Assembly (NCBI GenBank): GCA_964472875.1
Contig: CAYYMD010000067.1
Coordinates: forward strand, 1 to 11,939
Length of the DNA stretch: 11,939 nucleotides
Origin: CAYYMD01 sp964472875
GTDB lineage: Bacteria > Planctomycetota > Phycisphaerae > SM23-33
Reading direction: 5' to 3'
This document shows positions 1 through 7,393 of the stretch, in pieces. Made by a program: the position numbers and the translations under genes. Position 1 is the first letter of the stretch; the number at the start of each line of letters is the position of its first letter. The notes beneath the pieces were generated by a model that was not told the DNA's origin, made no database searches, and saw nothing but the letters and a program-made list of their open reading frames with translations.

Positions 1-283
1 TGTAAAATAGAGACTTGCAAACGATTTTCAGAGGCGCGTTGAAGACAGGGGAAACGCCGGCTATATAGTCCTGCCAGGGGCGACCGGCACTCTTGCCGAA
101 CTTGCCACCGCGTGGGAGATGCTCGCCAAGAAACTAACCACCCCCCGCCCGCTGGTCTGCGTGGGCGAACACTGGCGGGCCGTCATAGACACCATCACGG
201 CCGCCAAGCCCCGCGCGGGCAAATACGTCACCACCATCGCCGCGCCCGCCGACCTGCCGAAAATCTTCGACGCAATTGTTTGA
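1..283 (+). pseudogene. LOG-family protein, C-terminal fragment (disrupted or truncated)
   Basis: The frame ending at the TGA at 281-283 reads YIVLPGATGTLAELATAWEM at 62-121. This matches the PGGxGTxxE nucleotide-binding signature of the LOG / 'lysine decarboxylase-like' Rossmann family (here PGATGTLAE at 74-100), followed by a typical C-terminal part containing LVCVGEHWRAVID and ending KIFDAIV. Family members are cytoplasmic nucleotide-binding proteins; some are cytokinin-type phosphoribohydrolases, many have no known role. The frame is closed by TAG at 8-10 and has no convincing start codon before the motif. Frame 1 at 1-36 reads KIETCKRFSE, which resembles the segment expected just upstream of the motif, so a one-base indel near 31-36 is possible. 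The piece may be a real pseudogene, a sequencing error or an edge artefact. The family call is fairly secure; the exact subfamily is not. Confidence 0.6.
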
Positions 284-321
284 GGGGTGGAACTTTCGCA
301 TCGCACACCCGTCGGTTAAGA

Positions 322-338
322 TAGAATCTCACGCAGGA
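322..338 (+). promoter_or_regulatory. Possible -10 box and Shine-Dalgarno for the 348-1370 gene
   Basis: TAGAAT at 322-327 matches the sigma70 -10 consensus at five of six bases, but there is no good -35 box 16-18 bases upstream. AGGA at 335-338 lies nine bases before the ATG at 348. This ribosome-binding site supports that ATG over an in-frame TTG at 276, which would overlap the LOG fragment. The promoter part is weak; the ribosome-binding site is reasonable. Confidence 0.3.
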
Positions 339-347
339 TTTAAGAAC

Positions 348-1370
348 ATGCGAAATTGCAAAGCCGTTTACATTCTGTTGACCGTCGGTGTGCTGGCCGG
401 CGTGGCCTTCGGCCCCCAGCCGCAGACCCAACCCGCCCCGACGACGCGCAAAGAGCGGAAGGTCTTTAAAAAATCGGCCCTCGAGCGCGAGGAGGTGCCG
501 ATAACACACCCCCGCGGGTACGAGCCAAAACCGCCCAAACCCGACCTGCCAGGACCCGGCACTATGGTCATCAACCGACTGTGCCGCCTCGAGCGGTACA
601 CCGGCACCGACTGGATACTTCTGACTTTCCCGCCCGAGGCCGGCCGGGAAAAAATTAAGCCGCGATGGGCCCTGCCCTGCCGCCTGCTCCAGCGGCTGGA
701 AGAAATCGTCGAAGACAAGCCGCAGACGACTTTCAGAATCTCCGGCGAAACTACCGTTTACCAGGATAAGCCCTTCTGCCTGTTGACCAAGGCGACCGTA
801 GTCGCACCGGACAAATACCCGTCCGAAAAGACGCCTGCCACAGTCCCGGCCGCGGAAACACGGCCGGCGCCCACTACAAAACCGGCTACCAGGCCGGCGA
901 CAATGCCGGCAACAACGCAAGCCACCGAGGACACAACCGCAACCACCCGCCCGGATGAAACCTCTCCGGAAGACATCGCCGAAGAACTCCTGAAGGAGCG
1001 CCCGGGCAAGCCCGTCCTTATCGAACGCAAGGACAACCGGCCGCAGGAAGAGACGCCTTCGGTCGCGCCAAAGCCGGACCAGCCGCTCATCGAAACGGAC
1101 CGCCCGGAACTGGTCGTCGACCGGCTGGTGACAGTCGACCGTGCGGGCGAAGGGCGGTGGCTGGAGGTTAACTTCGTGGGCGACAATACGCTTCGCGAGC
1201 CGCCTCTGAAACTCCTGCCGTGCAAACTGCTCCACCGCGCCGAGGCCATAGCAGATCAACCGCTTCAAACCGTGACACTCCGTGTTTCGGGAAAGATAAC
1301 CAAATACAAGGGCCGGCGGTACCTGCTGCTGCGGAAGGTCATTCGCGTGCGGGATATGGGACAATTTTAA
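348..1370 (+). CDS. Secreted protein of unknown function with two copies of an ~80-residue domain
   Basis: A 340-residue protein that I do not recognise. Residues 1-22 look like a signal peptide (basic start, then VYILLTVGVLAGVAF), so it probably acts in the periplasm or at the cell surface. Residues 74-153 and 256-335 align with each other. Shared landmarks are VINRL/VVDRL, LPCRLLQRLE/LPCKLLHRAE, RISGETTVY/RVSGKITKY and CLLTKATVV/LLLRKVIRV. They sit 181-182 residues apart, with a single one-residue gap, so this is an internal duplication. The two copies are joined by a low-complexity Thr/Pro/Ala linker (about 161-204, including PATRPATMPATTQAT) and an acidic stretch. One conserved Cys per copy (C111, C292) could be structural. 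The ATG at 348 is chosen because it directly precedes the signal peptide and has an AGGA nine bases upstream. It starts 64 bases after the LOG fragment. The repeat pattern (short beta-like strands, LPC, SG) suggests a small beta-rich fold, but no function can be assigned. Confidence 0.8.
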   Translation: MRNCKAVYILLTVGVLAGVAFGPQPQTQPAPTTRKERKVFKKSALEREEVPITHPRGYEPKPPKPDLPGPGTMVINRLCRLERYTGTDWILLTFPPEAGREKIKPRWALPCRLLQRLEEIVEDKPQTTFRISGETTVYQDKPFCLLTKATVVAPDKYPSEKTPATVPAAETRPAPTTKPATRPATMPATTQATEDTTATTRPDETSPEDIAEELLKERPGKPVLIERKDNRPQEETPSVAPKPDQPLIETDRPELVVDRLVTVDRAGEGRWLEVNFVGDNTLREPPLKLLPCKLLHRAEAIADQPLQTVTLRVSGKITKYKGRRYLLLRKVIRVRDMGQF

Positions 1371-1371
1371 C

Positions 1372-1399
1372 GATTGCCGAGTGCGGGCTGCGGATTGCG
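1372..1399 (+). repeat. Degenerate heptamer tandem repeat (GATTGCG-like, four units)
   Basis: Four consecutive 7-base units, GATTGCC, GAGTGCG, GGCTGCG and GATTGCG, lie directly after the stop codon at 1370. The last two bases of the downstream AAATTAG continue the period loosely. A different heptamer set occurs at 11831-11882, so heptamer arrays appear to be a recurrent feature of intergenic DNA in this genome. Confidence 0.5.
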
Positions 1400-1444
1400 A
1401 AATTAGTAATCGGTAAATAGTCTTTAAGAATTCAGTGGTTAATA

Positions 1445-1456
1445 CCCCGAAAGGGG
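1445..1456 (+). other. Small hairpin with GAAA (GNRA) tetraloop
   Basis: CCCC-GAAA-GGGG forms a perfect four-base-pair stem closed by a GNRA loop, 43 bases upstream of the BatA-like start. No T-run follows, so it is a poor terminator. It could be a 5' leader structure or chance in GC-rich DNA. Confidence 0.3.
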
Positions 1457-1498
1457 CGTAAGCAAACCGTAGATACTAAACGGCCCGCCCTATTGATA

Positions 1499-3268
1499 AT
1501 GCCTGATGAAAATACGGTTTTGGCGGCTTTTTTTCTGAACAGTCCCTGGGCGCTTTCAGCTCTGGCGGCTGTGGCGGCCGTGGCGATACTGACACTGTAC
1601 AGGCCGGCGCGGCGCATGGTGGTCGTGGGATCGCTTAGTCTGTGGCGGCAGGCGGCAGGGTCGGTATCGTCGGCGGCGCGCAGGCCGCGATGGCACATAA
1701 GCGCCGCGTGGTGCTGCCTGCTGGCCGGGGCGATTATGGCAGTGGCTGCGCTAAGCGGGCCTGTATATCGCTCGGCCGGACCTACAAGGCGCATCGCCGT
1801 GGAGGTTTATCCGTCGGCGGAACTGGCCGGCGGCGAGGATGTGCTGCTGGAGGCCGTGCGGACGCTGCTGGAGCGCATGGACGATACAGACCGCGTTCAC
1901 CTGTCGCTGCCGACGGCATTGCAGGCGCCGACCGGGCCGCTGTCACCGGCGGAAGCGATTCAATTCTGCCGCGAGGACCTGGCCGTCCTGCCGCTGACTT
2001 TCGAGGAACTTACCGTGCCCGAAACGCCGGAGGTGGACCGCACCTATCGGTTTGTCCCGGCCGGGGCGGATGTAGCCGAAGGCCCGGATGTCACGGTCAT
2101 TAAAACACCCACACAACTGCCGCCGGTGACCATAGAGGCCGTCGGGTCCGAAATACTGCCCGGCGAAAAGGTGCAAACATTCGCCGCTGTTAAAAACCGA
2201 ACAGAACAAAAAGCCCGCGCCACGGTTACAATCCGGGCGGTAACAAACGCCGAAGGCCGCTCGGCGGTCCTGCTGCAAAGACAAATCTCCGTCGAGCCCG
2301 GCCAGAGAAACGTACTGGTCGAAACGCTCGATGCCCATCCCGCCTATACGATAACGCTTAACGGTGAAGGCCCAAAATCGCCCGGCGCCTTCGCCGCCGT
2401 GGCGCGCAGCAGCACCGTTACACGCGGGGCAGCCATAATCGGGCGGGACAATCCGCTGCTTCGCCGTTTCGTGAACGCCTCGCCGACGCTGGAATCGGTT
2501 GCGGATGCAGAATCGGCTGACGTCGTAATCGCCGACAGTGCCGATAGTCCGCCCCCGCCCGGCAAACCGGCGCTGGTGATTAATCCGCAATCGCCGCCGC
2601 CGGGCTGCCGCCTCGGCGAGCAACTGGAACACGTGGTGCTCGAAGATGTATCTTCTCCGCCGGATGAGGCGGTCATGGCGCACGTTGACCTCGCCGGCGC
2701 GGCGTTTCGCCGCCTGCGGCCGTGGATTCTGCCCGACAGAAATAATTACGCGAAACTGGCCGAGATACCCCAGGGCGCGCTGATAATCCGCAACGAACCG
2801 GCGGCCGCGGGCGAACCTAAAACTGCAAAGCGTATTTACGCCGCGTTCGATGTCGCCCCGCGTAATACGAACTTCGCACTGACCGAGTCGTTCGTGATAT
2901 TCATGGCCAACGCCACGGACTGGCTCGCGCCGGGCGGTCGGCGACGACACTACGATTTCACCACGCCTCGCGAGGCCGGACCGCAGGCGGGCATGCGGGC
3001 GATAATCTCGACCGACCCGACCGGCAAGGCCGATGGGGCCCTGCCTCCCTGGCCCGGCCTGTACCGCCGCGGCGACGACGAACTTGTCGCTGTGAACATG
3101 TTCGGCCTCTCCGGCGGCGATGCGAAAACCCCGCCACAACAGCAGGCCGCGGCCGCGCCGCTGCCGAAGCCCGTCGTCACCGGCGGGCGGCGGCTGGATC
3201 TCTGGCCGATACTCGCCGCCGCGGCGCTTGTTCTTTGGCTGGCCGGATGGTGTCTGCGTATAAGATAA
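1499..3268 (+). CDS. BatA-type membrane protein with degenerate vWA-like region
   Basis: A 589-residue integral membrane protein resembling the BatA N-terminal-domain family of Planctomycetota and Bacteroidota. Helix 1 (about 16-33) follows the family's FLNPW-like start (here FFLNSPWALS). A basic loop with SLSLWR and RRPR leads to helix 2 (about 66-86). A third helix (about 569-585) anchors the C-terminus, so most of the protein (about 90-565) is probably periplasmic. Residues 98-140 occupy the position of a von Willebrand A domain, but the metal-binding DxSxS is replaced by VYPSAEL, while the following GGEDVLLEAVRTLLERMDDTDRV still looks like the vWA helix region. The region around 360-470 (PALVINPQ; later YAAFDVAPRNTNFALTESF and NATDWLAP) resembles the amidotransferase-like segment of this family. 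Related proteins are often encoded near MoxR ATPases and DUF58 proteins; neither is present here. The start is uncertain: the ATG at 1499 has no clear Shine-Dalgarno, and a TTG at 1493 is the alternative. Confidence 0.7.
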   Translation: MPDENTVLAAFFLNSPWALSALAAVAAVAILTLYRPARRMVVVGSLSLWRQAAGSVSSAARRPRWHISAAWCCLLAGAIMAVAALSGPVYRSAGPTRRIAVEVYPSAELAGGEDVLLEAVRTLLERMDDTDRVHLSLPTALQAPTGPLSPAEAIQFCREDLAVLPLTFEELTVPETPEVDRTYRFVPAGADVAEGPDVTVIKTPTQLPPVTIEAVGSEILPGEKVQTFAAVKNRTEQKARATVTIRAVTNAEGRSAVLLQRQISVEPGQRNVLVETLDAHPAYTITLNGEGPKSPGAFAAVARSSTVTRGAAIIGRDNPLLRRFVNASPTLESVADAESADVVIADSADSPPPPGKPALVINPQSPPPGCRLGEQLEHVVLEDVSSPPDEAVMAHVDLAGAAFRRLRPWILPDRNNYAKLAEIPQGALIIRNEPAAAGEPKTAKRIYAAFDVAPRNTNFALTESFVIFMANATDWLAPGGRRRHYDFTTPREAGPQAGMRAIISTDPTGKADGALPPWPGLYRRGDDELVAVNMFGLSGGDAKTPPQQQAAAAPLPKPVVTGGRRLDLWPILAAAALVLWLAGWCLRIR

Positions 3269-3281
3269 GCGGCCGCGCTTA
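3266..3281 (+). terminator. Hairpin overlapping the stop codon of the BatA-like gene
   Basis: TAAGCG-GCCG-CGCTTA is a perfect six-base-pair inverted repeat whose first three bases are the stop codon. The following bases (CTTCAATTG) are only mildly T-rich, so termination is plausible but weak. The 82-base gap before the next gene fits a transcription-unit boundary. Confidence 0.35.
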
Positions 3282-3294
3282 CTTCAATTGTGCC

Positions 3295-3349
3295 TACAAT
3301 GTTAAAACATGCGCACGATTATCCTCTATTGTCCGAACTGAAAACGGAG
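3295..3349 (+). promoter_or_regulatory. Possible -10 box, and GGAG placed unusually close to the next start
   Basis: TACAAT at 3295-3300 matches a -10 box at five of six bases, but no convincing -35 is seen. GGAG at 3346-3349 is separated from the ATG at 3351 by a single base, much closer than the usual 5-9. The reading frame has a stop at 3339-3341 and no good later start before the conserved domain, so the ATG at 3351 is kept. Confidence 0.25.
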
Positions 3350-3350
3350 C

Positions 3351-6257
3351 ATGACAAACACCAGGCATAAAAAACCGTATGTATCAGTTTTGCCGCCGGG
3401 CGAGGTCCACGACGACCGCATCACGCGGGCGATATACGCCACCGATGCGAGCATATTCCAGATAACGCCGCAGATGGTGGCGATGCCGGCCGACGCGGCG
3501 GAAGTGTCCGAGGCCGTGCGGCATGCCGCGAAAAACGGCATGGCCATAGCCGGCCGCGGCGCAGGAAGCGGACTGGCCGGCGAGTCGCTCACCGACGGGC
3601 TGATGCTGGACTTCACCGCGGGCATGGACCGCATAATCGGCACGGACGAATCGTCGGCCGTGGCTGTCGTCCAGCCCGGCTGTGTTTTCGGGAAATTAAA
3701 CGAAGTACTTGCCCCTGCGGGTATGCAGTTCGGGCCGGACCCCGCCAGCGGCGACCGCGCGACCATCGGCGGGATGATAGCCAACAACGCCACCGGCTCG
3801 CACTCGCTGGTCTACGGTCACACCGGCGACCACATTCGCTGGCTGGACGCCGTGCTGGCCGACGGCTCGCGGGCGAGGTTCTTCGCCGACGGCCGTGCCG
3901 AGCCGCACGGAAGGCCGACACCGCTGTTCGAACAAATCACCGCCGAAGTGCCCCGCATGCTCGACCAGTGGAGCGGGCGTATAGGCGAACTCTGGCCCAA
4001 AGCGCCGCGCAACCGCGCCGGATATGCACTGAAGGGCACGCTGAAGGACGGCCGCCTCAACTGGCCGCGGCTGCTGGCCGGCAGCGAGGGCACGCTGGCG
4101 CTGTTCACGCTGGTGGGTCTCCGGATGGTTGCGCTGCCGAGGCACAAAGTCGTCGTCGAAGCGCCGTTCAAGACGCTGGAGGCGATGAGCCGCGCGCTGA
4201 AGCCCATCGTCGCGGCCGGTGCGACTACGTGCGAACTGATGGACGGCGGGCTGATGGACCTGGCCCGCGGGGCCTACCCCGACAAGGCGGACATGCTGCC
4301 TGAGGCCGCCGCGGGGCTGTGGATATCCGTCGAGGCCGCCACGGGCGACGAACTGGACCGCCGCCTCAAGCGCCTGATGAAAACGCTGGATGATACGGAC
4401 GGCCTGTCCGGCCCGGCGAAAATCATCCGCGATGCCGAGATGCAAAAGTCCGCGGCCGACATCCGCAGCAGGGCCACGCCGCTGCTGTACCGCACGCGCG
4501 AGAAGCGCCAGCCGGTGGCCGTCATCGAGGATGTCTGCGTGGAGGCCGCAGATATGCCCGAGTACATCGCCGGGCTGGGCAAGATCGCGGCCGAGGAGGA
4601 CGTGCGAATATTCCTCTACGCCCACGCCGGCGCGGGCGAGCCGCACCCCCGGCCGTTCCTCGATTTGCACGACCGGGCCGACCGTCAAAAGATGACCCGC
4701 ATAGCCCACAGGGCCTTCGAACTGGCGTGGTCGCTGGGCGGCTCTATCAGCGGCGAGCACGCCTGCGGGCTGGCGCGGAGCGGGTTTCTGGCCGAGCAAT
4801 ACGGTGAACTGTACGAACTGATGCGGCGGATTAAGCAGACCTTCGACCCCGATGGCATACTCAACCCGGGAAAGGTAATCACCGACAAAAGTGGCCGCCA
4901 ACTGCTGGGCGAGAATCTCCGACTGGACAACCGCCCCACCGACCCCGGCGCCACGGCACTTCAATGGCAAGACGGCGAATTCATGCGCGAACTGGAGGCG
5001 TGCAACGGCTGCGGCGTGTGCCGTTCGGTGGACGCCGCTCAGCGGATGTGCCCGGCCTACCGCGGCAGCGGTCTCGAGGCCGCCACGCCACGGGCCAGGA
5101 ACAACATCCTGCGGCAGATACTCAGCGGCACACTCGACGAAAATATGCTCTACAGCAAGCAGGTCCGCGACGTGCTTGACAACTGCATCCAGTGCCGCAT
5201 GTGCACGCTGGACTGCCCCTCGGCCGTGGACATTCCGCGGATAATGAGCGAGGTCCGCGGACGGCTCGTGGAGCGGCTCGGCCTGAACGGGGCCCAAAAG
5301 GTACTGGCCAACGGTGAGAAGATGAGCCGCATGGGGTCGGGCTTCGCCCCGGCCGCGAACCTGGCCATGTCACTGCCGCCGTCGAGATGGGTCATGGAGA
5401 AACTTACCGGCATAGACCGCCGCCGCCCCATGCCGAAATTCGCGTGGGGAAGCGGGTTGAAGAAACTCAAAAAATACATCGCCTCACGGCCGCGGATTTC
5501 GGAACCCCTCGACCGTGTGGTTTACTTCGCGGACCTGGTTGCACGGTGGAACGACCACTCGCTGGGCCGGGCCGTGGTGGACGTGCTGCACCACAACGGC
5601 GTCGAGGTAGTCATCCCGCCGCAGAAGTCCGCGGCCGCAACGCCAATCGGCTACGGCGATCTGCAATCGGCGCGAAAATCGATACGCTACAACCTGGAGC
5701 AACTGCTGCCATACGTGGATGAGGGCTACAAAATCATCTGCTCGGAGCCGACGGCCGCTATGTGCCTCAAGAGCGAATGGCCGCTGGTTGAACCCGGTGA
5801 AGACGCCGAGCGGTTGTCGTCGGCCACGTGGGAACTGGGCTGTTTCCTGCTGGACCTGCGGGACCGCGGGCGACTCAGGAACGACTTCGCCCCCATGAAT
5901 CTTCGCTTTGATTACCACGCCTCCTGCCATCTCAAATCGTTACAGGCGGGCCTGCCGGTGGTGGAACTGCTGCGCCGCATACCCGGCCTGGATGTTAACG
6001 TAATCGAGGCGGGCTGTTGCGGCCTGGCCGGGACATGGGGCTTCCAGCAGCGCAACTTCGAGGCGTCGATGGAAATCGGCCGTGAATTGTCGGAACGTCT
6101 CAGGGCCTCCGACGCCCCGGCCGCGCTCAGCGAATGCGGGGCATGCAGAATGCAAATGTCATTCGGCGGCGGAAAACCGGGGCTGCATCCTATAAAATTA
6201 ATTGCAGAGGCCTACGGATACGGCGAAGGCGAAATTGACGGATTGAGGCAATCATGA
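3351..6257 (+). CDS. Fused FAD-linked oxidase / iron-sulfur dehydrogenase (YdiJ-type 2-hydroxyacid dehydrogenase)
   Basis: A 968-residue cytoplasmic or peripheral-membrane flavoprotein. Residues ~35-175 are an FAD_binding_4 (PCMH-type) domain with GRGAGSGLAGES (68-79) and GPDPASGDRATIGGMIANNA (128-147). Residues ~210-510 are the FAD-oxidase C domain, with HAGAGEPHPRP (425-435; H425 and H432 fit the metal or substrate-binding histidine pair) and SGEHACGLARSGFL (467-480). Two ferredoxin-type clusters follow: C551, C554, C557, C567 and C612, C615, C618, C622. The C-terminus is GlpC/HdrD-like, with a CCG region containing HASCHL (856-861), EAGCCGLAG (886-894) and SECGAC (927-932). In the first half-domain the CCG cysteines are absent (KSAAATPIGYGD). 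The length (~1,000) and fused order match YdiJ-like proteins, which oxidise D-2-hydroxyacids such as D-lactate or D-2-hydroxyglutarate and send electrons through Fe-S clusters to a membrane acceptor. The exact substrate cannot be read from sequence. Its stop overlaps the amrS start by four bases. Confidence 0.88.
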   Translation: MTNTRHKKPYVSVLPPGEVHDDRITRAIYATDASIFQITPQMVAMPADAAEVSEAVRHAAKNGMAIAGRGAGSGLAGESLTDGLMLDFTAGMDRIIGTDESSAVAVVQPGCVFGKLNEVLAPAGMQFGPDPASGDRATIGGMIANNATGSHSLVYGHTGDHIRWLDAVLADGSRARFFADGRAEPHGRPTPLFEQITAEVPRMLDQWSGRIGELWPKAPRNRAGYALKGTLKDGRLNWPRLLAGSEGTLALFTLVGLRMVALPRHKVVVEAPFKTLEAMSRALKPIVAAGATTCELMDGGLMDLARGAYPDKADMLPEAAAGLWISVEAATGDELDRRLKRLMKTLDDTDGLSGPAKIIRDAEMQKSAADIRSRATPLLYRTREKRQPVAVIEDVCVEAADMPEYIAGLGKIAAEEDVRIFLYAHAGAGEPHPRPFLDLHDRADRQKMTRIAHRAFELAWSLGGSISGEHACGLARSGFLAEQYGELYELMRRIKQTFDPDGILNPGKVITDKSGRQLLGENLRLDNRPTDPGATALQWQDGEFMRELEACNGCGVCRSVDAAQRMCPAYRGSGLEAATPRARNNILRQILSGTLDENMLYSKQVRDVLDNCIQCRMCTLDCPSAVDIPRIMSEVRGRLVERLGLNGAQKVLANGEKMSRMGSGFAPAANLAMSLPPSRWVMEKLTGIDRRRPMPKFAWGSGLKKLKKYIASRPRISEPLDRVVYFADLVARWNDHSLGRAVVDVLHHNGVEVVIPPQKSAAATPIGYGDLQSARKSIRYNLEQLLPYVDEGYKIICSEPTAAMCLKSEWPLVEPGEDAERLSSATWELGCFLLDLRDRGRLRNDFAPMNLRFDYHASCHLKSLQAGLPVVELLRRIPGLDVNVIEAGCCGLAGTWGFQQRNFEASMEIGRELSERLRASDAPAALSECGACRMQMSFGGGKPGLHPIKLIAEAYGYGEGEIDGLRQS
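6245..6257 (+). promoter_or_regulatory. Shine-Dalgarno plus ATGA start/stop overlap (translational coupling)
   Basis: GAGG at 6245-6248 lies five bases before the ATG at 6254. That ATG overlaps the TGA (6255-6257) of the dehydrogenase as ATGA. This is the classic arrangement for translational coupling and fixes the amrS start. Confidence 0.75.
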
Positions 6258-7276
6258 GCGAAACACGCGAAGCAATGCTGTACGAAAAACTCGACGGGCA
6301 GAAGGTCCGCTGCAATCTCTGCGGGCACCGCTGCGTAATCAAGGCCGGCAAGTACGGCGTCTGCCGCGTGCGCCAGAACGTCGAAGGCGTGCTCAAGTCG
6401 CTTTCATACGATGCGGTGGTGGCGCTGAACGTGGACCCCATCGAAAAAAAACCGCTGTTCCACTTCCTGCCGGGAACGCAGAGCGTGTCGGTGGCCGCGG
6501 CCGGTTGCAACTTCCAGTGCGAGTTCTGCCAGAACTGGCAGATATCGCAGTCGCCGCGGACTGGCAAACTAATCGAGGGCCGGGCCGTCAGCCCGAAACA
6601 GATAGTAACCGCGGCCAGGAATTACGACTGTGCCTCGATAAGTTACACCTACACCGAACCGACCGTGTTTTTTGAACTCGCGTACGACACGTCCAAAATC
6701 GCGCACGAGTCGGGTATCAAGAACTGTTTCGTGTCCAACGGGTACCTCACGCCGCTGGCGGTGAAAACCATCGCGCCCTACCTGGACGCGATAAACGTGG
6801 ATTTGAAGGCATTCCGCGACGAGACCTACAGACGCGTGATGAAGGCGCGTCTGCAGCCGGTGCTGGACTGCCTGCGGGCGCTGGTCGAGGCGGGGATATG
6901 GGTCGAGGTGACCACGCTGGTGGTGCCGCGTATGAACGATTCGAGCGAGGAACTGCGAGACATAGCCGAATTCATCGCCAGGGAGCTCGGTCCGCACGTG
7001 CCCTGGCACGTCAGCCGCTTCCACCCCGATTATAAGGTCGACGATGTCGGCCCCACGCCGCTGGAGAAACTTCAGGAGGCATGCAGCATCGGCAAGGAGG
7101 CGGGACTCAAATATATATACTGCGGCAACGTCAGCGGGCAGGTCGACGAGAGCACCTACTGCTCCAACTGCGGGAACGTGGTTATCGAGCGGACGGGTTT
7201 CGCCGTGCGAAAAATCAACCTCGACGACGGCCGCTGCGGCCACTGCGGAGAAGCAATCGAAGGTGTGTGGAAATAG
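6254..7276 (+). CDS. amrS: AmmeMemoRadiSam system radical SAM enzyme
   Basis: A 340-residue cytoplasmic radical-SAM protein of the AmrS family, previously often annotated as a pyruvate formate-lyase activating enzyme homologue. The N-terminus carries a cysteine-rich motif (C20, C23, C27, C37: RCNLCGHRC...GVC), then the family's NVDPIEKKPLFHFLPG (59-74). The radical-SAM cluster motif CxxxCxxC is C85, C89, C92 in GCNFQCEFCQNWQISQS. Later conserved pieces are SYTYTEP (130-136), NVDLKAF (181-187) and WHVSRFHPDY (251-260). The C-terminus is zinc-ribbon-like, with C303xxC306 and C328xxC331 and a final EGVWK. AmrS is named for co-occurrence with AMMECR1 (AmrA) and Memo (AmrB) proteins; neither gene is in this window. 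Instead the gene is coupled to a flavin/Fe-S dehydrogenase, which may be a genuine functional link or only shared regulation. The true substrate of this enzyme here is unknown. Confidence 0.92.
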   Translation: MSETREAMLYEKLDGQKVRCNLCGHRCVIKAGKYGVCRVRQNVEGVLKSLSYDAVVALNVDPIEKKPLFHFLPGTQSVSVAAAGCNFQCEFCQNWQISQSPRTGKLIEGRAVSPKQIVTAARNYDCASISYTYTEPTVFFELAYDTSKIAHESGIKNCFVSNGYLTPLAVKTIAPYLDAINVDLKAFRDETYRRVMKARLQPVLDCLRALVEAGIWVEVTTLVVPRMNDSSEELRDIAEFIARELGPHVPWHVSRFHPDYKVDDVGPTPLEKLQEACSIGKEAGLKYIYCGNVSGQVDESTYCSNCGNVVIERTGFAVRKINLDDGRCGHCGEAIEGVWK

Positions 7277-7289
7277 GGCACACCGTGCC
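7277..7289 (+). terminator. Short hairpin immediately after amrS
   Basis: GGCAC-ACC-GTGCC forms a perfect five-base-pair stem directly after the TAG stop. The next bases (TTAGAGAAACAA) lack a T-run, so this is a weak terminator candidate. Confidence 0.3.
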
Positions 7290-7334
7290 TTAGAGAAACA
7301 ATAATAGCGGGTCCAAAGGGCTCCCCGGCAATAT

Positions 7335-7367
7335 CCGCCTTCGGCGTAACTCGTCCGTCGAAGGCGG
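7335..7367. terminator. Long inverted repeat between convergent genes; bidirectional terminator or REP-like element
   Basis: CCGCCTTCG (7335-7343) and CGAAGGCGG (7359-7367) are perfect nine-base inverted arms. Pairing can extend inward by a G-T wobble and two more pairs, giving a 12-pair stem with a nine-base loop (7347-7355). It lies between amrS and the end of the - strand genes. No T-run follows on either side, so it may work as a stable 3' end structure. CTTCG-containing hairpins like this are also typical of dispersed extragenic palindromes. Confidence 0.45.
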
Positions 7368-7393
7368 CGTATCAAACCAAATCTGTAAAATGA

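Noticed and set aside
228..1364. 378-codon - strand ORF over the duplicated secreted protein
   Set aside because: Arg/Gly/Phe-rich translation. The opposite frame has a signal peptide, ribosome-binding site and internal domain duplication.
1943..3139. 398-codon - strand ORF over the BatA-like gene
   Set aside because: No motifs; the + strand has the three expected membrane helices and family-like segments.
3696..5297. 533-codon ORF antisense to the FAD/Fe-S dehydrogenase
   Set aside because: No family motifs, Arg/Ala/Gly/His-rich translation, and it lies fully opposite a gene with clear cofactor motifs. It is a GC-bias shadow.
6254..7276. Pyruvate formate-lyase activating enzyme
   Set aside because: The N-terminal cysteine motif, DPIEKKPLFHFLPG and the C-terminal zinc-ribbon-like tail fit AmrS better, and no glycyl-radical enzyme gene is nearby.
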